NCBI RefSeq assembly: GCF_000025725.1
Contig: NC_013943.1
Location: 2,356,001-2,420,000, forward strand
Source of the DNA: Denitrovibrio acetiphilus DSM 12809
Lineage (GTDB): Bacteria; Chrysiogenota; Deferribacteres; Deferribacterales; Geovibrionaceae
Reading direction: 5' to 3'
Length of the DNA: 64,000 bases
The notes below the pieces were generated by a model. The model was not told the DNA's origin. It searched no databases and was given only the letters and a program-made list of their open reading frames with translations. The translations under genes and the position numbers were made by a program. Below are positions 26,132 to 35,155 of the stretch, in pieces. The first letter of the stretch is position 1, and each line of letters starts with the position of its first letter.

Positions 26132-27118
26132 GTGAGCAATTTACAACCTATTGGCGAACTTGATTACGACGATAACGAGCAGAGAGAAGGGATGGAAGTC
26201 ATCCAGCTTGTTGGTCTTAAGCTAGGGGAAGAGGAGTACGCAATTGATATACTCAAAATACAGGAAATTATAAGAACTGTTGAAATCACATCAGTCCCGC
26301 GCACAGAGGGTTTTGTTCTCGGCGTAATGAACCTCAGAGGCAAAGTAATCCCTGTTATAGACCTTCGGATAAGATTTTCTCTGGATAAAATGGACTTCGA
26401 CAAAGAGACCAGAATCATAGTTGTAAGATTTGAAACTGAAAATATAGGCTTTGTTGTTGACGAAGTGACCGAAGTTATACGCATTAATAAAAGTATGGTT
26501 GAACCTACCCCCCCACTTGTCGGCACTGTCGGGCAGGAATATATACTCGGCATATGCAAATACGCTGAACGTCTTATCATATTGCTGGACATAGACAGCG
26601 TTGTCAGTGATGACAAAAATATCGAAAGTGACCTTAAAAAAACAATTCTCGGACAGGTGGCTCTCCCCTCCGCTGAACAAAACTATCAACAGATAGCATC
26701 TGCTGTGGAAAAAGAATATGCCGAACCAGAAGACAGCGGACAAAATGCTATAGGAACAGACACACAGGGAGAAGATGCTATAGAGGAAGGATCTGCTGAT
26801 GACGATGTGGGTGCTTCCATAGACGACCTCATCGCCCTTGAGCTTTCCAAAAGAGAAGCTGAAACCGATGAACTTAATAAGAAGAAGCATGAAGAAGAAG
26901 CTGCACAGGCTGACTCAAAAAAAAAACCTGAAGCAGTAGATAACCTTTCGTGCGATCTGGATGATATCCTTAATGATGCTCTGAACCAGAGTGGAAGCAA
27001 AATGGAGTCAGAAGAAGGTCATGTTGAACAAAATGAACTTGATGACCTAATAGCAATTGAACTAAACAAAAGAGAAGCTGAGACAGAAGCTCTCAAAAAA
27101 AAAAAAAACAATAACTAA
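26132..27118 (+). CDS. cheW: CheW chemotaxis coupling protein with long acidic tail
   Basis: 328 residues as read. Residues ~20-165 are a CheW domain (EEYAIDILKIQEIIRTVEIT, VPRTEGFVLGVMNLRGKVIP, GFVVDEVTEVI). CheW links receptors to the CheA kinase. Residues ~180-328 are an acidic, Glu/Lys-rich tail with a near repeat: DDLIALELSKREAETDEL and DDLIAIELNKREAETEAL. The frame ends just after a run of 14 A. The CheZ frame lies one base off and is open through this point, so the true product may be a 685-residue CheW-CheZ fusion. GTG start, AAGGGG site. Confidence 0.85.
   Translation: MSNLQPIGELDYDDNEQREGMEVIQLVGLKLGEEEYAIDILKIQEIIRTVEITSVPRTEGFVLGVMNLRGKVIPVIDLRIRFSLDKMDFDKETRIIVVRFETENIGFVVDEVTEVIRINKSMVEPTPPLVGTVGQEYILGICKYAERLIILLDIDSVVSDDKNIESDLKKTILGQVALPSAEQNYQQIASAVEKEYAEPEDSGQNAIGTDTQGEDAIEEGSADDDVGASIDDLIALELSKREAETDELNKKKHEEEAAQADSKKKPEAVDNLSCDLDDILNDALNQSGSKMESEEGHVEQNELDDLIAIELNKREAETEALKKKKNNN
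27095..27108 (+). other. A14 homopolymer at the CheW/CheZ frame junction
   Basis: Fourteen A in a row. Loss of one A (or gain of two) joins the CheW frame to the CheZ frame with no stop, giving 685 residues. Such a run is a known kind of site for RNA polymerase slippage and for phase variation. It is also a common place for sequencing error. Confidence 0.8.
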
Positions 27119-27251
27119 AATAGCGACTGAGGAACCGGAAGAGGAACCTCAGTCCGACCCTGCCGCTGAAGAACCTCCATACAAAGAATCAAACTCAAAC
27201 TCTGACACAGAACTTGATGAAACAGATAAACTCTCCGTCAATGACAAACCT

Positions 27252-28190
27252 TTGGCAGAAGAACCTACAGCAGAATCCTCTGACAATATTGAAGATTTAA
27301 TAGAGGCCCCTGCGGACAATGAAGAGATCAACATCAATAAGCAGCAGGACGAGCTCCTACTTAATGATCAACCCGAGCCTTACTTAACCGATGAAAAGCC
27401 CGAGGAAGAAGCAACACATGAGAATCTTGAAAATATACTACCTGTCGAAGCCCCTGAGGAAAAAGTAGAAGAAAGCCTGCTCGAAGAAATTCATTCTGAG
27501 CAAACAGCAGAACCAAGTGAAACCATTCAGCCAGCAGAAGATGCTAATCCCATGGATGAGCTGAAGTCAATCTCTGCTCAAACTGTCGGCAGCAGCGAAG
27601 ATTCTTTTGATAAACTCAAAACTCTTTCCAAAAAAATCATCGACGGCGAAGCTGTTGATATAGGCATCGACCTTAAAAGTGAGATTAGCGAACTCCTTAA
27701 GCTCATACTTGACACAAAACAGAGAGTTGATGAAATAGAACCAACGCTGGCAACATCCAAAGAACACCTCCCGAATGTTCTGAGCACCCTTGAGTCTGTC
27801 ACAGAATCAACTGAGGATGCTACTTTCAGCCTGATGGAAAACGCTGATTCCCTTAATAATTTTTATCAGGAGTTTGTGGAAGAGATAAACGATCTTGAAG
27901 ACCTGATTTACAAAAAAGATGTAAACAACATAGTCAGAAAAATCGAAAAACTTGAAAACAATATGGAAGAAGCCGACAAAACAGGCTTCAACATACTGCA
28001 TGCACTCGAATTTCAGGACATCACCGAACAGAAAATACAAAAAGTAATCTCTTCAATAAGCGATATAGGGGCAAGGCTCGGTGCTATACTGGGATTCATA
28101 AAACTGAAACAGGTTCAGGATCCTACAGTGGCTGACGATGCCTCTCAGGATGACATAGACAAGCTACTTGCCGAATTCGGATTGGATTAA
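27252..28190 (+). CDS. cheZ: CheZ-type CheY-P phosphatase, start unclear
   Basis: 312 residues from the first canonical start, a TTG at 27252 without a ribosome site. The frame is open back to 27066, with no ATG or GTG. The C-terminal ~200 residues are CheZ: a long helical hairpin with LEFQDITEQKIQKV (D256 and Q260 match the E. coli catalytic Asp/Gln pair) and an end SQDDIDKLLAEFGLD like the CheY-binding tail. The upstream ~100 residues are acidic linker. An internal ATG at 27552 would give 212 residues, close to E. coli CheZ (214), but its site is weak. Either it is translated as part of a CheW-CheZ fusion or it starts at 27552. Confidence 0.75.
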   Translation: MAEEPTAESSDNIEDLIEAPADNEEININKQQDELLLNDQPEPYLTDEKPEEEATHENLENILPVEAPEEKVEESLLEEIHSEQTAEPSETIQPAEDANPMDELKSISAQTVGSSEDSFDKLKTLSKKIIDGEAVDIGIDLKSEISELLKLILDTKQRVDEIEPTLATSKEHLPNVLSTLESVTESTEDATFSLMENADSLNNFYQEFVEEINDLEDLIYKKDVNNIVRKIEKLENNMEEADKTGFNILHALEFQDITEQKIQKVISSISDIGARLGAILGFIKLKQVQDPTVADDASQDDIDKLLAEFGLD

Positions 28191-28653
28191 GGAAAATGGC
28201 TATATTTTAAGCACTTATACATTTAAAGGGGATAGGATTCTTTCGAGTAATGCATGCCTTTACAGCAGTTTCGGCATGCTCTACAGAGTGGCATTATTTA
28301 TTGTGGAAAAATTGTTGAAAAAAATCTTTTTTTTATAATTCTTTCCTGTTGACAATCTCAAATAAAGAAGTATCCCCACTATTACCAAGCGTTTACGCTA
28401 GCTTATTGATATACAAGGGTTTGAGCTGTCAAGAACTTTTTTCTCCACAAAATTGTGGAGAAATTGTTTATTTCTTTTTTATGTTATAAAAAAAACAGAA
28501 AGATTTTAAAAACTTATCTCCATCGTCTATTTTTTAAGCAGCTCCCTCTGAGGGATAAAAAAAATAGATATATTATTTTAGGCTTTCAATCAGACATAAT
28601 TGTCTTGCATAACCAATGTATTTTATCTTATATAATGTAACAGGTGACACAAT
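28191..28653. other. AT-rich intergenic region with hairpins
   Basis: 463 bases with no gene I trust. It holds an inverted repeat GCATGCC/GGCATGC (28252-28279), a segment related to 7827-7872 (28417-28464), a 10-pair hairpin TTCTCCACAA/TTGTGGAGAA (28441-28462), and a likely -10 (TATAAT at 28631-28636) for the acyl-CoA synthetase gene. Confidence 0.55.
28605..28636 (+). promoter_or_regulatory. Possible promoter of the acyl-CoA synthetase gene
   Basis: TTGCAT at 28605 and TATAAT at 28631, spaced 20 bases; an overlapping TATATA gives 18. The spacing is loose, so the -10 is the stronger part. The ATG is 18 bases downstream. Confidence 0.35.
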
Positions 28654-30537
28654 ATGACAGTTGACAACAGAACAGTATTCAGCGTCTTCTTAGACGCATG
28701 CAAAAAGTACAGCACCAACATTGCTTATATATACAGAGTGGGAGAAAAAGAGCTTGAGGTTACTTACCAGAAGCTTCTCGAAGATGTCTTTATACTATCC
28801 CGCACTTTCAAAAAGCACGGTATTAAACGGGGCACAAAAGTTCTTTTTATATCTGACAACAGATATGCATGGATCGTAACCGACCTGGCCATAGCGTCTC
28901 TCGGAGCAATACTTATCCCCAGAGGAAGCGACACACCTTTGGACGAAACCCGATACATTGCAGAACATTCCGGAAGCAAGTATGCGATATTTGAAACTGA
29001 AACAGCCCTTGAAACAGCCAATCCTGTCATAGATGACCTAAAGTTCAAAGAGATCTTTCTTGTTGAAGGTGACGGAACAAAACGTCTTTTCAGCAAAGTC
29101 CATACATATAATGAAATCATGGGAGACAGAAAATATACCGAGACGGAACTTGACAATTTCATGAAAGCTGACGTTGGCGGTATTGACGATATTTTCACTA
29201 TAATATATACATCAGGCACAACAGGCTACCCGAAAGGCGTAATGCTTACCAACCGTAACATAATGCATAATCTCGACATCATACCCGACCTGATAGCCCT
29301 CAAGGATGATGACATATGGCTTTCCATTCTGCCTGCATGGCACATATTTGAGCATACGGTTGAGCTGGTGGCAATGGCAAACGGGTGCAGACTTGTCTAC
29401 TCCGGCGTCAAAACATTCTCTGCTGACCTTGAGCATTACAAGCCGACAATTGTTGCAACAGTTCCCCGCGTATGGGAAGCTCTCTACTCTAAAGTAATCG
29501 CAACACTCGATAAACAGGGTGGCAGAAAGCTCAGTCTCTTTCTGATGTTATGCCGTGCATCCGCATCGTATAACAGGCAGCTGAGACGCCTTAAAGGGCA
29601 CCTGCCGGAATTCAGGAAACAAAACATATTCATAAAATTCATAAAAAATACAGGTGCAGCACTAAAACTTGCCGCACTGACTCCGCTCAAGATAATAGCG
29701 ATGAAAAAATTCAAAGCTGTGCAGGACAAATTCGGCGGAAGACTCAGACTTGCAGTCAGCGGAGGCGGAAGCCTGCCTGCATACCTCGAAAGCTGGCTGG
29801 ATGCCATAGGGCTGCGCATTGTAAATGCATACGGCATGACAGAGTGCGCCCCGGCAATAGCAGGACGTGCGCTTAACTGCGACGTATTCGGCACACTCGG
29901 CCCGGCTGTCCCGGGCACTGAGATCAGGATCGTTAACGAAGACGGCGACATACTCCCCGCCGGCGAAGAAGGGGAAATCCAGATACAGGGTCCACAGGTT
30001 TTTCCGGGATATTACGAACTCCCCGAAGAGAATGAACACGCTTTCACAGATGACGGATTTTTCCGCACCGGAGACCTTGGAATGCTGACTCTCACCGGAG
30101 AGCTTAAAATTACAGGCAGAATGAAAGATATAATAGTGCTGGCAAACGGTGAAAACATCGACCCGACAAGAATAGAGTCAGCCATAACGATGCTGCCGTT
30201 CGTAAAAGATGCTGTCCTTGTGGGGCAGGATCAAAAGAGCCTGGCGGCACTGATTATCCCCGACTTTGAAAAGATGAAAGAGCACTTCAGTAAAAAGATG
30301 GGGGATTTAGCCCACGACGTCGATATAAACTCAAAACAGATGCTTGACAGCGTTAAAAAAGATATTAATAAATTACTTTCCAACAAACAGGGTTTCAAAC
30401 CATATGAAAAACTGCAAAACATATCATTTCTGGACAAGGATTTCAAACTGGGAGAAGAACTTACCAACACTTTGAAAAAACGCAGACACTACATCGAAAA
30501 GAAATATCATGAGATTATTAAGGCTCTTTTCAAATAA
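28654..30537 (+). CDS. Long-chain fatty acid-CoA ligase (AMP-binding)
   Basis: 627 residues. ANL-superfamily motifs: TIIYTSGTTGYPKGVMLT (P-loop), AYGMTECAPAI, FFRTGDLGMLT and KITGRMKDIIVLANGENIDP. Length and the LSILPAWHIFEH segment fit long-chain acyl-CoA synthetases, which activate fatty acids with ATP and CoA at the inner membrane. An AGGTGA site precedes the ATG. A FadL-type importer gene lies at 60 kb. Chain length cannot be told. Confidence 0.9.
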   Translation: MTVDNRTVFSVFLDACKKYSTNIAYIYRVGEKELEVTYQKLLEDVFILSRTFKKHGIKRGTKVLFISDNRYAWIVTDLAIASLGAILIPRGSDTPLDETRYIAEHSGSKYAIFETETALETANPVIDDLKFKEIFLVEGDGTKRLFSKVHTYNEIMGDRKYTETELDNFMKADVGGIDDIFTIIYTSGTTGYPKGVMLTNRNIMHNLDIIPDLIALKDDDIWLSILPAWHIFEHTVELVAMANGCRLVYSGVKTFSADLEHYKPTIVATVPRVWEALYSKVIATLDKQGGRKLSLFLMLCRASASYNRQLRRLKGHLPEFRKQNIFIKFIKNTGAALKLAALTPLKIIAMKKFKAVQDKFGGRLRLAVSGGGSLPAYLESWLDAIGLRIVNAYGMTECAPAIAGRALNCDVFGTLGPAVPGTEIRIVNEDGDILPAGEEGEIQIQGPQVFPGYYELPEENEHAFTDDGFFRTGDLGMLTLTGELKITGRMKDIIVLANGENIDPTRIESAITMLPFVKDAVLVGQDQKSLAALIIPDFEKMKEHFSKKMGDLAHDVDINSKQMLDSVKKDINKLLSNKQGFKPYEKLQNISFLDKDFKLGEELTNTLKKRRHYIEKKYHEIIKALFK

Positions 30538-30579
30538 CAGCTTGCGTATTTTCTGAGCTCAGCTAACTTCTATAAAGAT

Positions 30580-32361
30580 ATGAACAACTTTTTACCTACA
30601 ACCAAAAAAGAGATTGCCAGCCTCGGGTGGGACAGACCGGATATTATAATTATCTCCGGCGATACTTATTTAGACAGCCCCTATAACGGCGCTGCCCTCA
30701 TCGGGAGACTGCTTCAGTCTGAAGGTTACAAAACCGCCATAATTGCCCAGCCTGAAATGGACACTAACGATATAACAAGGCTAGGTGAGCCGAAACTATT
30801 CTGGGGCGTGACGGCCGGGTGCGTGGATTCCATGGTGGCAAACTACACCGCATCAAAAAAACCGCGCAGAAACGATGACTTTACCCCCGGCGGCGAAAAC
30901 AGCAGACGCCCCGATAGAGCACTTATCGCCTATACTAACCTTATAAGAAAGCACTTTAAGAACACCTCTCCCATCGTAATCGCCGGTATAGAAGCATCCC
31001 TCCGAAGACTGACCCACTATGACTTCTGGTCGGATAAACTCCGCAGGTCTGTGCTTTTCGACTCCAAAGCCGACTGCCTCATATACGGTATGGGCGAAAA
31101 AGCGATTCTTGAACTCGCAAAAGGTACAGAATATAAAGACATAAAAGGACTCTGCTACATCAGCAGCGAGGTGCCGACAGGATATGTGGAGCTGCCGCCT
31201 CATGATGAATGTGTCAGAGACAAAGACGTTTTTACAAAGATGTTTCACACGTTTTACAAAAATAATGACTACATCACAGCGGAAGGTCTGGCACAAAAAC
31301 AGGACACAAGATTTCTGGTACAGAACCCGCCGCAGGAAGACCCAGCAAGAGTTGAGCTTAACAGCTATCACGAACTGCCGTATACATACGAGATTCACCC
31401 TTATTATGCCGCTCAGGGGCACGTGAAAGCCATGGACACCATCCGCAATTCTGTTACAACCCATAGAGGATGCTACGGAGAATGTAACTTCTGCGCCATA
31501 GCTGTTCATCAGGGGACAAGAATTATTGAACGGACAGAGGCATCTGTTGAGAAAGAGGTTTTGCGCTTTATAGATAAAAAAGGGTGGAACGGCATCATCA
31601 ACGACATAGGCGGCCCCACTGCAAACATGTACGGCATGGAGTGCAGAAAAAAGAAAGACCAGGGACGATGCGCAGACAAACGGTGCATGTATCCGTCAAT
31701 CTGCCCTTCCCTCAGTGTCGACCATAGATTCACAAACTCACTGCTCTCCAGAATAAGAAAACTGGACGGGATAAAACGTGTCTTCATAGCTTCCGGCATC
31801 CGCTATGACCTTATCATGGCTGATAAAAAGTTCGGTCCCCAGTATCTGGAAAATCTTGTTCGTTTCTATGTCTCCGGTCAGCTCAAGATTGCACCGGAAC
31901 ACTGTGACCAAGAAGTGCTGGACATGATGGGTAAGCCATCGGAAAAAGTCCTGAAAGACTTTGTTAATGCGTATTATAACGAAAATAAAAAGCAGGGGAA
32001 AAAGCAGTTCCTTACATATTATATGATAGCAGCGCACCCCGGCTGCGAAATGCACCACATGGAAAACCTCAAAAGGTTCGCTTCAAAAGAGCTGAAGATA
32101 AACCCTGAACAGGTTCAGATATTTACCCCTCTCCCTTCAACATACTCGGCTCTCATGTACTATACCGGAAAAGACCCGTTCACAGGCAGAGATGTCTTTG
32201 TCGAACGTGACTCAACTGCACGCAAAAGACAGAAAGACGCACTCGTCACAAGCTCGGACAGACGCCCGGGGAAAGCAACGGCGGCTCCGAAAAAGAGCCA
32301 CCGACCAAAACCCAAAGCACGCCCGAAGACAAAATGCTGTGCAGTCAGAAAGAAACGCTGA
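30580..32361 (+). CDS. YgiQ-family radical SAM protein
   Basis: 593 residues. The radical SAM cluster is C298-YGE-C302-NF-C305 inside HRGCYGECNFCAIAVHQG. The N-terminal region (DIIIISGDTYLDSPYNGAAL) and the C-terminal QVQIFTPLPSTYSALMYYTG are characteristic of the UPF0313/YgiQ family. The tail is basic and Lys/Pro-rich. Function is unknown. Its 3' end overlaps the convergent M1/ChaN-like gene by 17 bases. Confidence 0.88.
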   Translation: MNNFLPTTKKEIASLGWDRPDIIIISGDTYLDSPYNGAALIGRLLQSEGYKTAIIAQPEMDTNDITRLGEPKLFWGVTAGCVDSMVANYTASKKPRRNDDFTPGGENSRRPDRALIAYTNLIRKHFKNTSPIVIAGIEASLRRLTHYDFWSDKLRRSVLFDSKADCLIYGMGEKAILELAKGTEYKDIKGLCYISSEVPTGYVELPPHDECVRDKDVFTKMFHTFYKNNDYITAEGLAQKQDTRFLVQNPPQEDPARVELNSYHELPYTYEIHPYYAAQGHVKAMDTIRNSVTTHRGCYGECNFCAIAVHQGTRIIERTEASVEKEVLRFIDKKGWNGIINDIGGPTANMYGMECRKKKDQGRCADKRCMYPSICPSLSVDHRFTNSLLSRIRKLDGIKRVFIASGIRYDLIMADKKFGPQYLENLVRFYVSGQLKIAPEHCDQEVLDMMGKPSEKVLKDFVNAYYNENKKQGKKQFLTYYMIAAHPGCEMHHMENLKRFASKELKINPEQVQIFTPLPSTYSALMYYTGKDPFTGRDVFVERDSTARKRQKDALVTSSDRRPGKATAAPKKSHRPKPKARPKTKCCAVRKKR

Positions 32362-35113
32362 AAGTGAGTTCCTCTCCGGCACGATTGACTTTTAACTGAT
32401 AACTCTGACCTTTTTCTGTGTATAAAAGCGCAATCTTTATGTCTGCGAGCTTCATTATTTTTCTGCCGTTAAATTCGGTTATATAATCATCCTTCATTAC
32501 TCCTGCCTTCTCTGCGTAGGAGTCCTCGGATACTTCTTTTACCAGAAGACCGCTGTCTGTGTCTTCAATAGCTACACCGATTTTAGGTGATTCGTCATAT
32601 CCCATTTCATCAGGGTTGAGAATATAATCCGCTATTCCGGCTTTATATTCATCGTCCTGAACGACTATCACATTGTCCAGCCCCGTACGCCTTTTAAGTC
32701 TGTCCGGTATCCCGCGGCCATATCGGACGTGTCCGTTTCCTGCTATTACAATCAGAGTTTTTTCCGGGTTGGCAGTGATGTATTTCGCCGCAGATTCTGC
32801 CATAGTTTCATCCCAGATGAGCTGCGCTTCATAGAAGTTCTCAAACTCCATACCCATATCGTGCATGGCGAAAATGCCTTTGAGAAAACTTTTATATCCA
32901 CCACCGGAGTAGACAATATCCGCAGGTATTTTATCTCCGTCATCCCCAAGGGATGCTATCCCCTTCGATGATATCTTTTTAGTTATCTCCTTCTCCATGT
33001 TAAGGGCTATCATAGGTATTGAGTGCGCCCTTGCATAATCGAAAATACGCTTATACAAACGGAAATCAAAGCGCCATCTGTCATAATACTCTGTCTTAAC
33101 AAGCATCTCTTCCTGAGAGATATCACCTTTTATGTATGCATCAAGATACTTCTGAAAGGGTCTCTGCACCATCTCCAGCCCGACAGCAACATCTGCTCCG
33201 GATTCTTTAAGCAGCTTTAAAAATTCATACTGGTTTTCGTGATGGGCATAGTTGTTGTGATTTTCGCCGACAACAAACACTTTTTTCTCTTTATTTTGTT
33301 CTACTATTTCTTTTATGGATAACATCTTCTGCACAGGCACCCCCTGAAGTTCGTTTCCAAGTGTGATTTCAATACCCCTGTCAGAGCTGTCTATCCCCTT
33401 ACGGAACTGGTGCCCGCCGTCGAGAACAAGTGAAGAATAGTTTCTGTAGTGATTTACACGGGGAATATTAGCTTTTATCGTGTCGGCATCTCTGCCAATA
33501 ATGAGGTAAGACATCTTATTCACACCGGTGGGGTGCGGATATCCCTTGACCATAAAATCACCTTCAAAAGAGGGCACAGGCTTCCGGTACATCTTTTCAA
33601 AAGCTCTGTTCCCTTCACCGGCAAAGATAAGGATGCTGTCGGAATGGAGCGCAGGATTCACACTGTCGCTTACAACCTCGATATTCTCAAGAGTATCAGC
33701 CACAGAAGCGTATCTCCTCTCATCTTCCGGTTTCACAAACAGCACCTTTTTATACTTGCTGAACATATGATACAGAACCGGTGTCATCTCGCTTTCGGCA
33801 AGCATACGAGCAGTCTTGTACTCCGGATCTATTACGATCTTAACCGGTCTGCTTTCTGTCTTGATCTCAACGTTTACAGACTCGCCAAAAATATAAAAAT
33901 ATTCATAAACGGTTTCTCCGCCTTCTGTTTTGACGAGTATTTCAAGTGGATATTCGAGTTCTTTATATTTATTTTTAATCTCAAAGCTAACGCTGTATCC
34001 GTTGAGAGCACCGTTAACCTGAGCATCTGTTACGTTAAATTCGGCTATAGCTGTTTCACCAAGCCATCCGTTGATAAATCCGGTTAGACTGACTCCTGCT
34101 GTATCTTCCATGACCTTGATAATGTCTTCCCATTCAGCAGTTTTATGCATATAGCTTTTAATAAATATCCTGACACTCTCTTCAAAATCATCTTTGCCCA
34201 GAATATTTTCCAGCATCGAAAACACCATCAGGCTTTTTGCATAACCTATAGCCTGCGACTGTCTCCCCTGATTGTATTTAAACTCCATAAGACAAGTGCC
34301 GTCTTCATTTTGTCTGGCGTTGGCAATGATACTTTGCAGGGCATTCTTTCTGTAGTCTACACCCTCACCTTTCTGTTCTGCATAGAGTTTATCTGCATAA
34401 TAAACAGTGAGTCCCTCCGCCCAGTTACCACTTTCATAATCAGCTTTAACACCAACCCCCAGCCACTGGTGTACAAGTTCATAACCAAGTGAAACCTCTG
34501 TCAGAAAAGGCATTCCGATAATACTACCGGAGATAAAAGTCATCGACGTTAGTGCATGCCCCGCAGGATACGGCACTTCCACTACATTAAAAGAGCTGTA
34601 GGGGTATTCACCGAGAAGAGGCACATACATATCCATAAGTTCTTTTATTCTGCTTATGTATAATTCGCTGAACTGTTGATTTTTACCTGTGAAATAAGTT
34701 GATATACCTATGCCGTTATAATCAGTGTTAGTCTTGATCCACTGGTCGGAAAAGGCGAGCGTTATCCTCTCGTTCGGATTGTCAAACTCATAGCGCATAC
34801 CGGCAGGGGTTTGATATGATCTGTTACTCTCTGTTACTGTTATGTATTCGTCAGGCAGGGATATGTAAAGGTGTACGCCATATCCTTCAGGTATATCGGG
34901 CAGCCATTGCCTGTATATAACAAAAGTATGACCATCGTTATAATCTGCATCTTTTAGATCAAATGAGAATTCGGTTTTCTTATCACCGATGTCCATAACA
35001 CCGTTGATAATTCCTGTCTCCGGAGCTATCTTCACCGCTACACGTGCGTAGTCCTTAGCAAACGCACCCATAGGCAGAAAAAGAAGTATTGCGAACGCAA
35101 GCAGTCTCTTCAT
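32345..35113 (-). CDS. Exported M1-peptidase-like / ChaN-like / PDZ fusion protein
   Basis: 922 residues with a Sec signal (MKRLLAFAILLFLPMGAFAK). Residues ~25-450 follow M1 aminopeptidases (GHALTSMTFI, then YELVHQWLGVG and NWAEGLTVYYADKL). The zinc motif HExxH is YELVH: the first His is Y211, while E212, H215 and E233 remain. Residues ~618-810 are a ChaN-like (DUF399) domain, KVFVVGENHNNYAHHENQ to VIAGNGHVRYGRGI; ChaN binds haem in Campylobacter. Residues ~842-922 are a PDZ domain (GLLVKEVSEDSYAEKAGVMK). Location periplasmic. The peptidase is probably inactive or altered. Confidence 0.82.
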   Translation of the reverse strand: MKRLLAFAILLFLPMGAFAKDYARVAVKIAPETGIINGVMDIGDKKTEFSFDLKDADYNDGHTFVIYRQWLPDIPEGYGVHLYISLPDEYITVTESNRSYQTPAGMRYEFDNPNERITLAFSDQWIKTNTDYNGIGISTYFTGKNQQFSELYISRIKELMDMYVPLLGEYPYSSFNVVEVPYPAGHALTSMTFISGSIIGMPFLTEVSLGYELVHQWLGVGVKADYESGNWAEGLTVYYADKLYAEQKGEGVDYRKNALQSIIANARQNEDGTCLMEFKYNQGRQSQAIGYAKSLMVFSMLENILGKDDFEESVRIFIKSYMHKTAEWEDIIKVMEDTAGVSLTGFINGWLGETAIAEFNVTDAQVNGALNGYSVSFEIKNKYKELEYPLEILVKTEGGETVYEYFYIFGESVNVEIKTESRPVKIVIDPEYKTARMLAESEMTPVLYHMFSKYKKVLFVKPEDERRYASVADTLENIEVVSDSVNPALHSDSILIFAGEGNRAFEKMYRKPVPSFEGDFMVKGYPHPTGVNKMSYLIIGRDADTIKANIPRVNHYRNYSSLVLDGGHQFRKGIDSSDRGIEITLGNELQGVPVQKMLSIKEIVEQNKEKKVFVVGENHNNYAHHENQYEFLKLLKESGADVAVGLEMVQRPFQKYLDAYIKGDISQEEMLVKTEYYDRWRFDFRLYKRIFDYARAHSIPMIALNMEKEITKKISSKGIASLGDDGDKIPADIVYSGGGYKSFLKGIFAMHDMGMEFENFYEAQLIWDETMAESAAKYITANPEKTLIVIAGNGHVRYGRGIPDRLKRRTGLDNVIVVQDDEYKAGIADYILNPDEMGYDESPKIGVAIEDTDSGLLVKEVSEDSYAEKAGVMKDDYITEFNGRKIMKLADIKIALLYTEKGQSYQLKVNRAGEELTFSVSF

Positions 35114-35155
35114 ATTTTACCTCGGGTAATAATAAACTATAAAAATTATTATAGT

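Noticed and set aside
26164-27000. Several minus-strand frames opposite cheW
   Set aside because: Antisense to a gene with strong CheW motifs; low-complexity Ser runs come from the acidic tail read backwards.
27252-27254. TTG as a genuine separate start of CheZ
   Set aside because: No ribosome-binding site, and the coding-like linker continues upstream of it. Kept only as a coordinate for the feature.
28252-28279. GCATGCC/GGCATGC hairpin as the cheZ terminator
   Set aside because: Loop of 14 bases and no T run follow; at most a weak structure.
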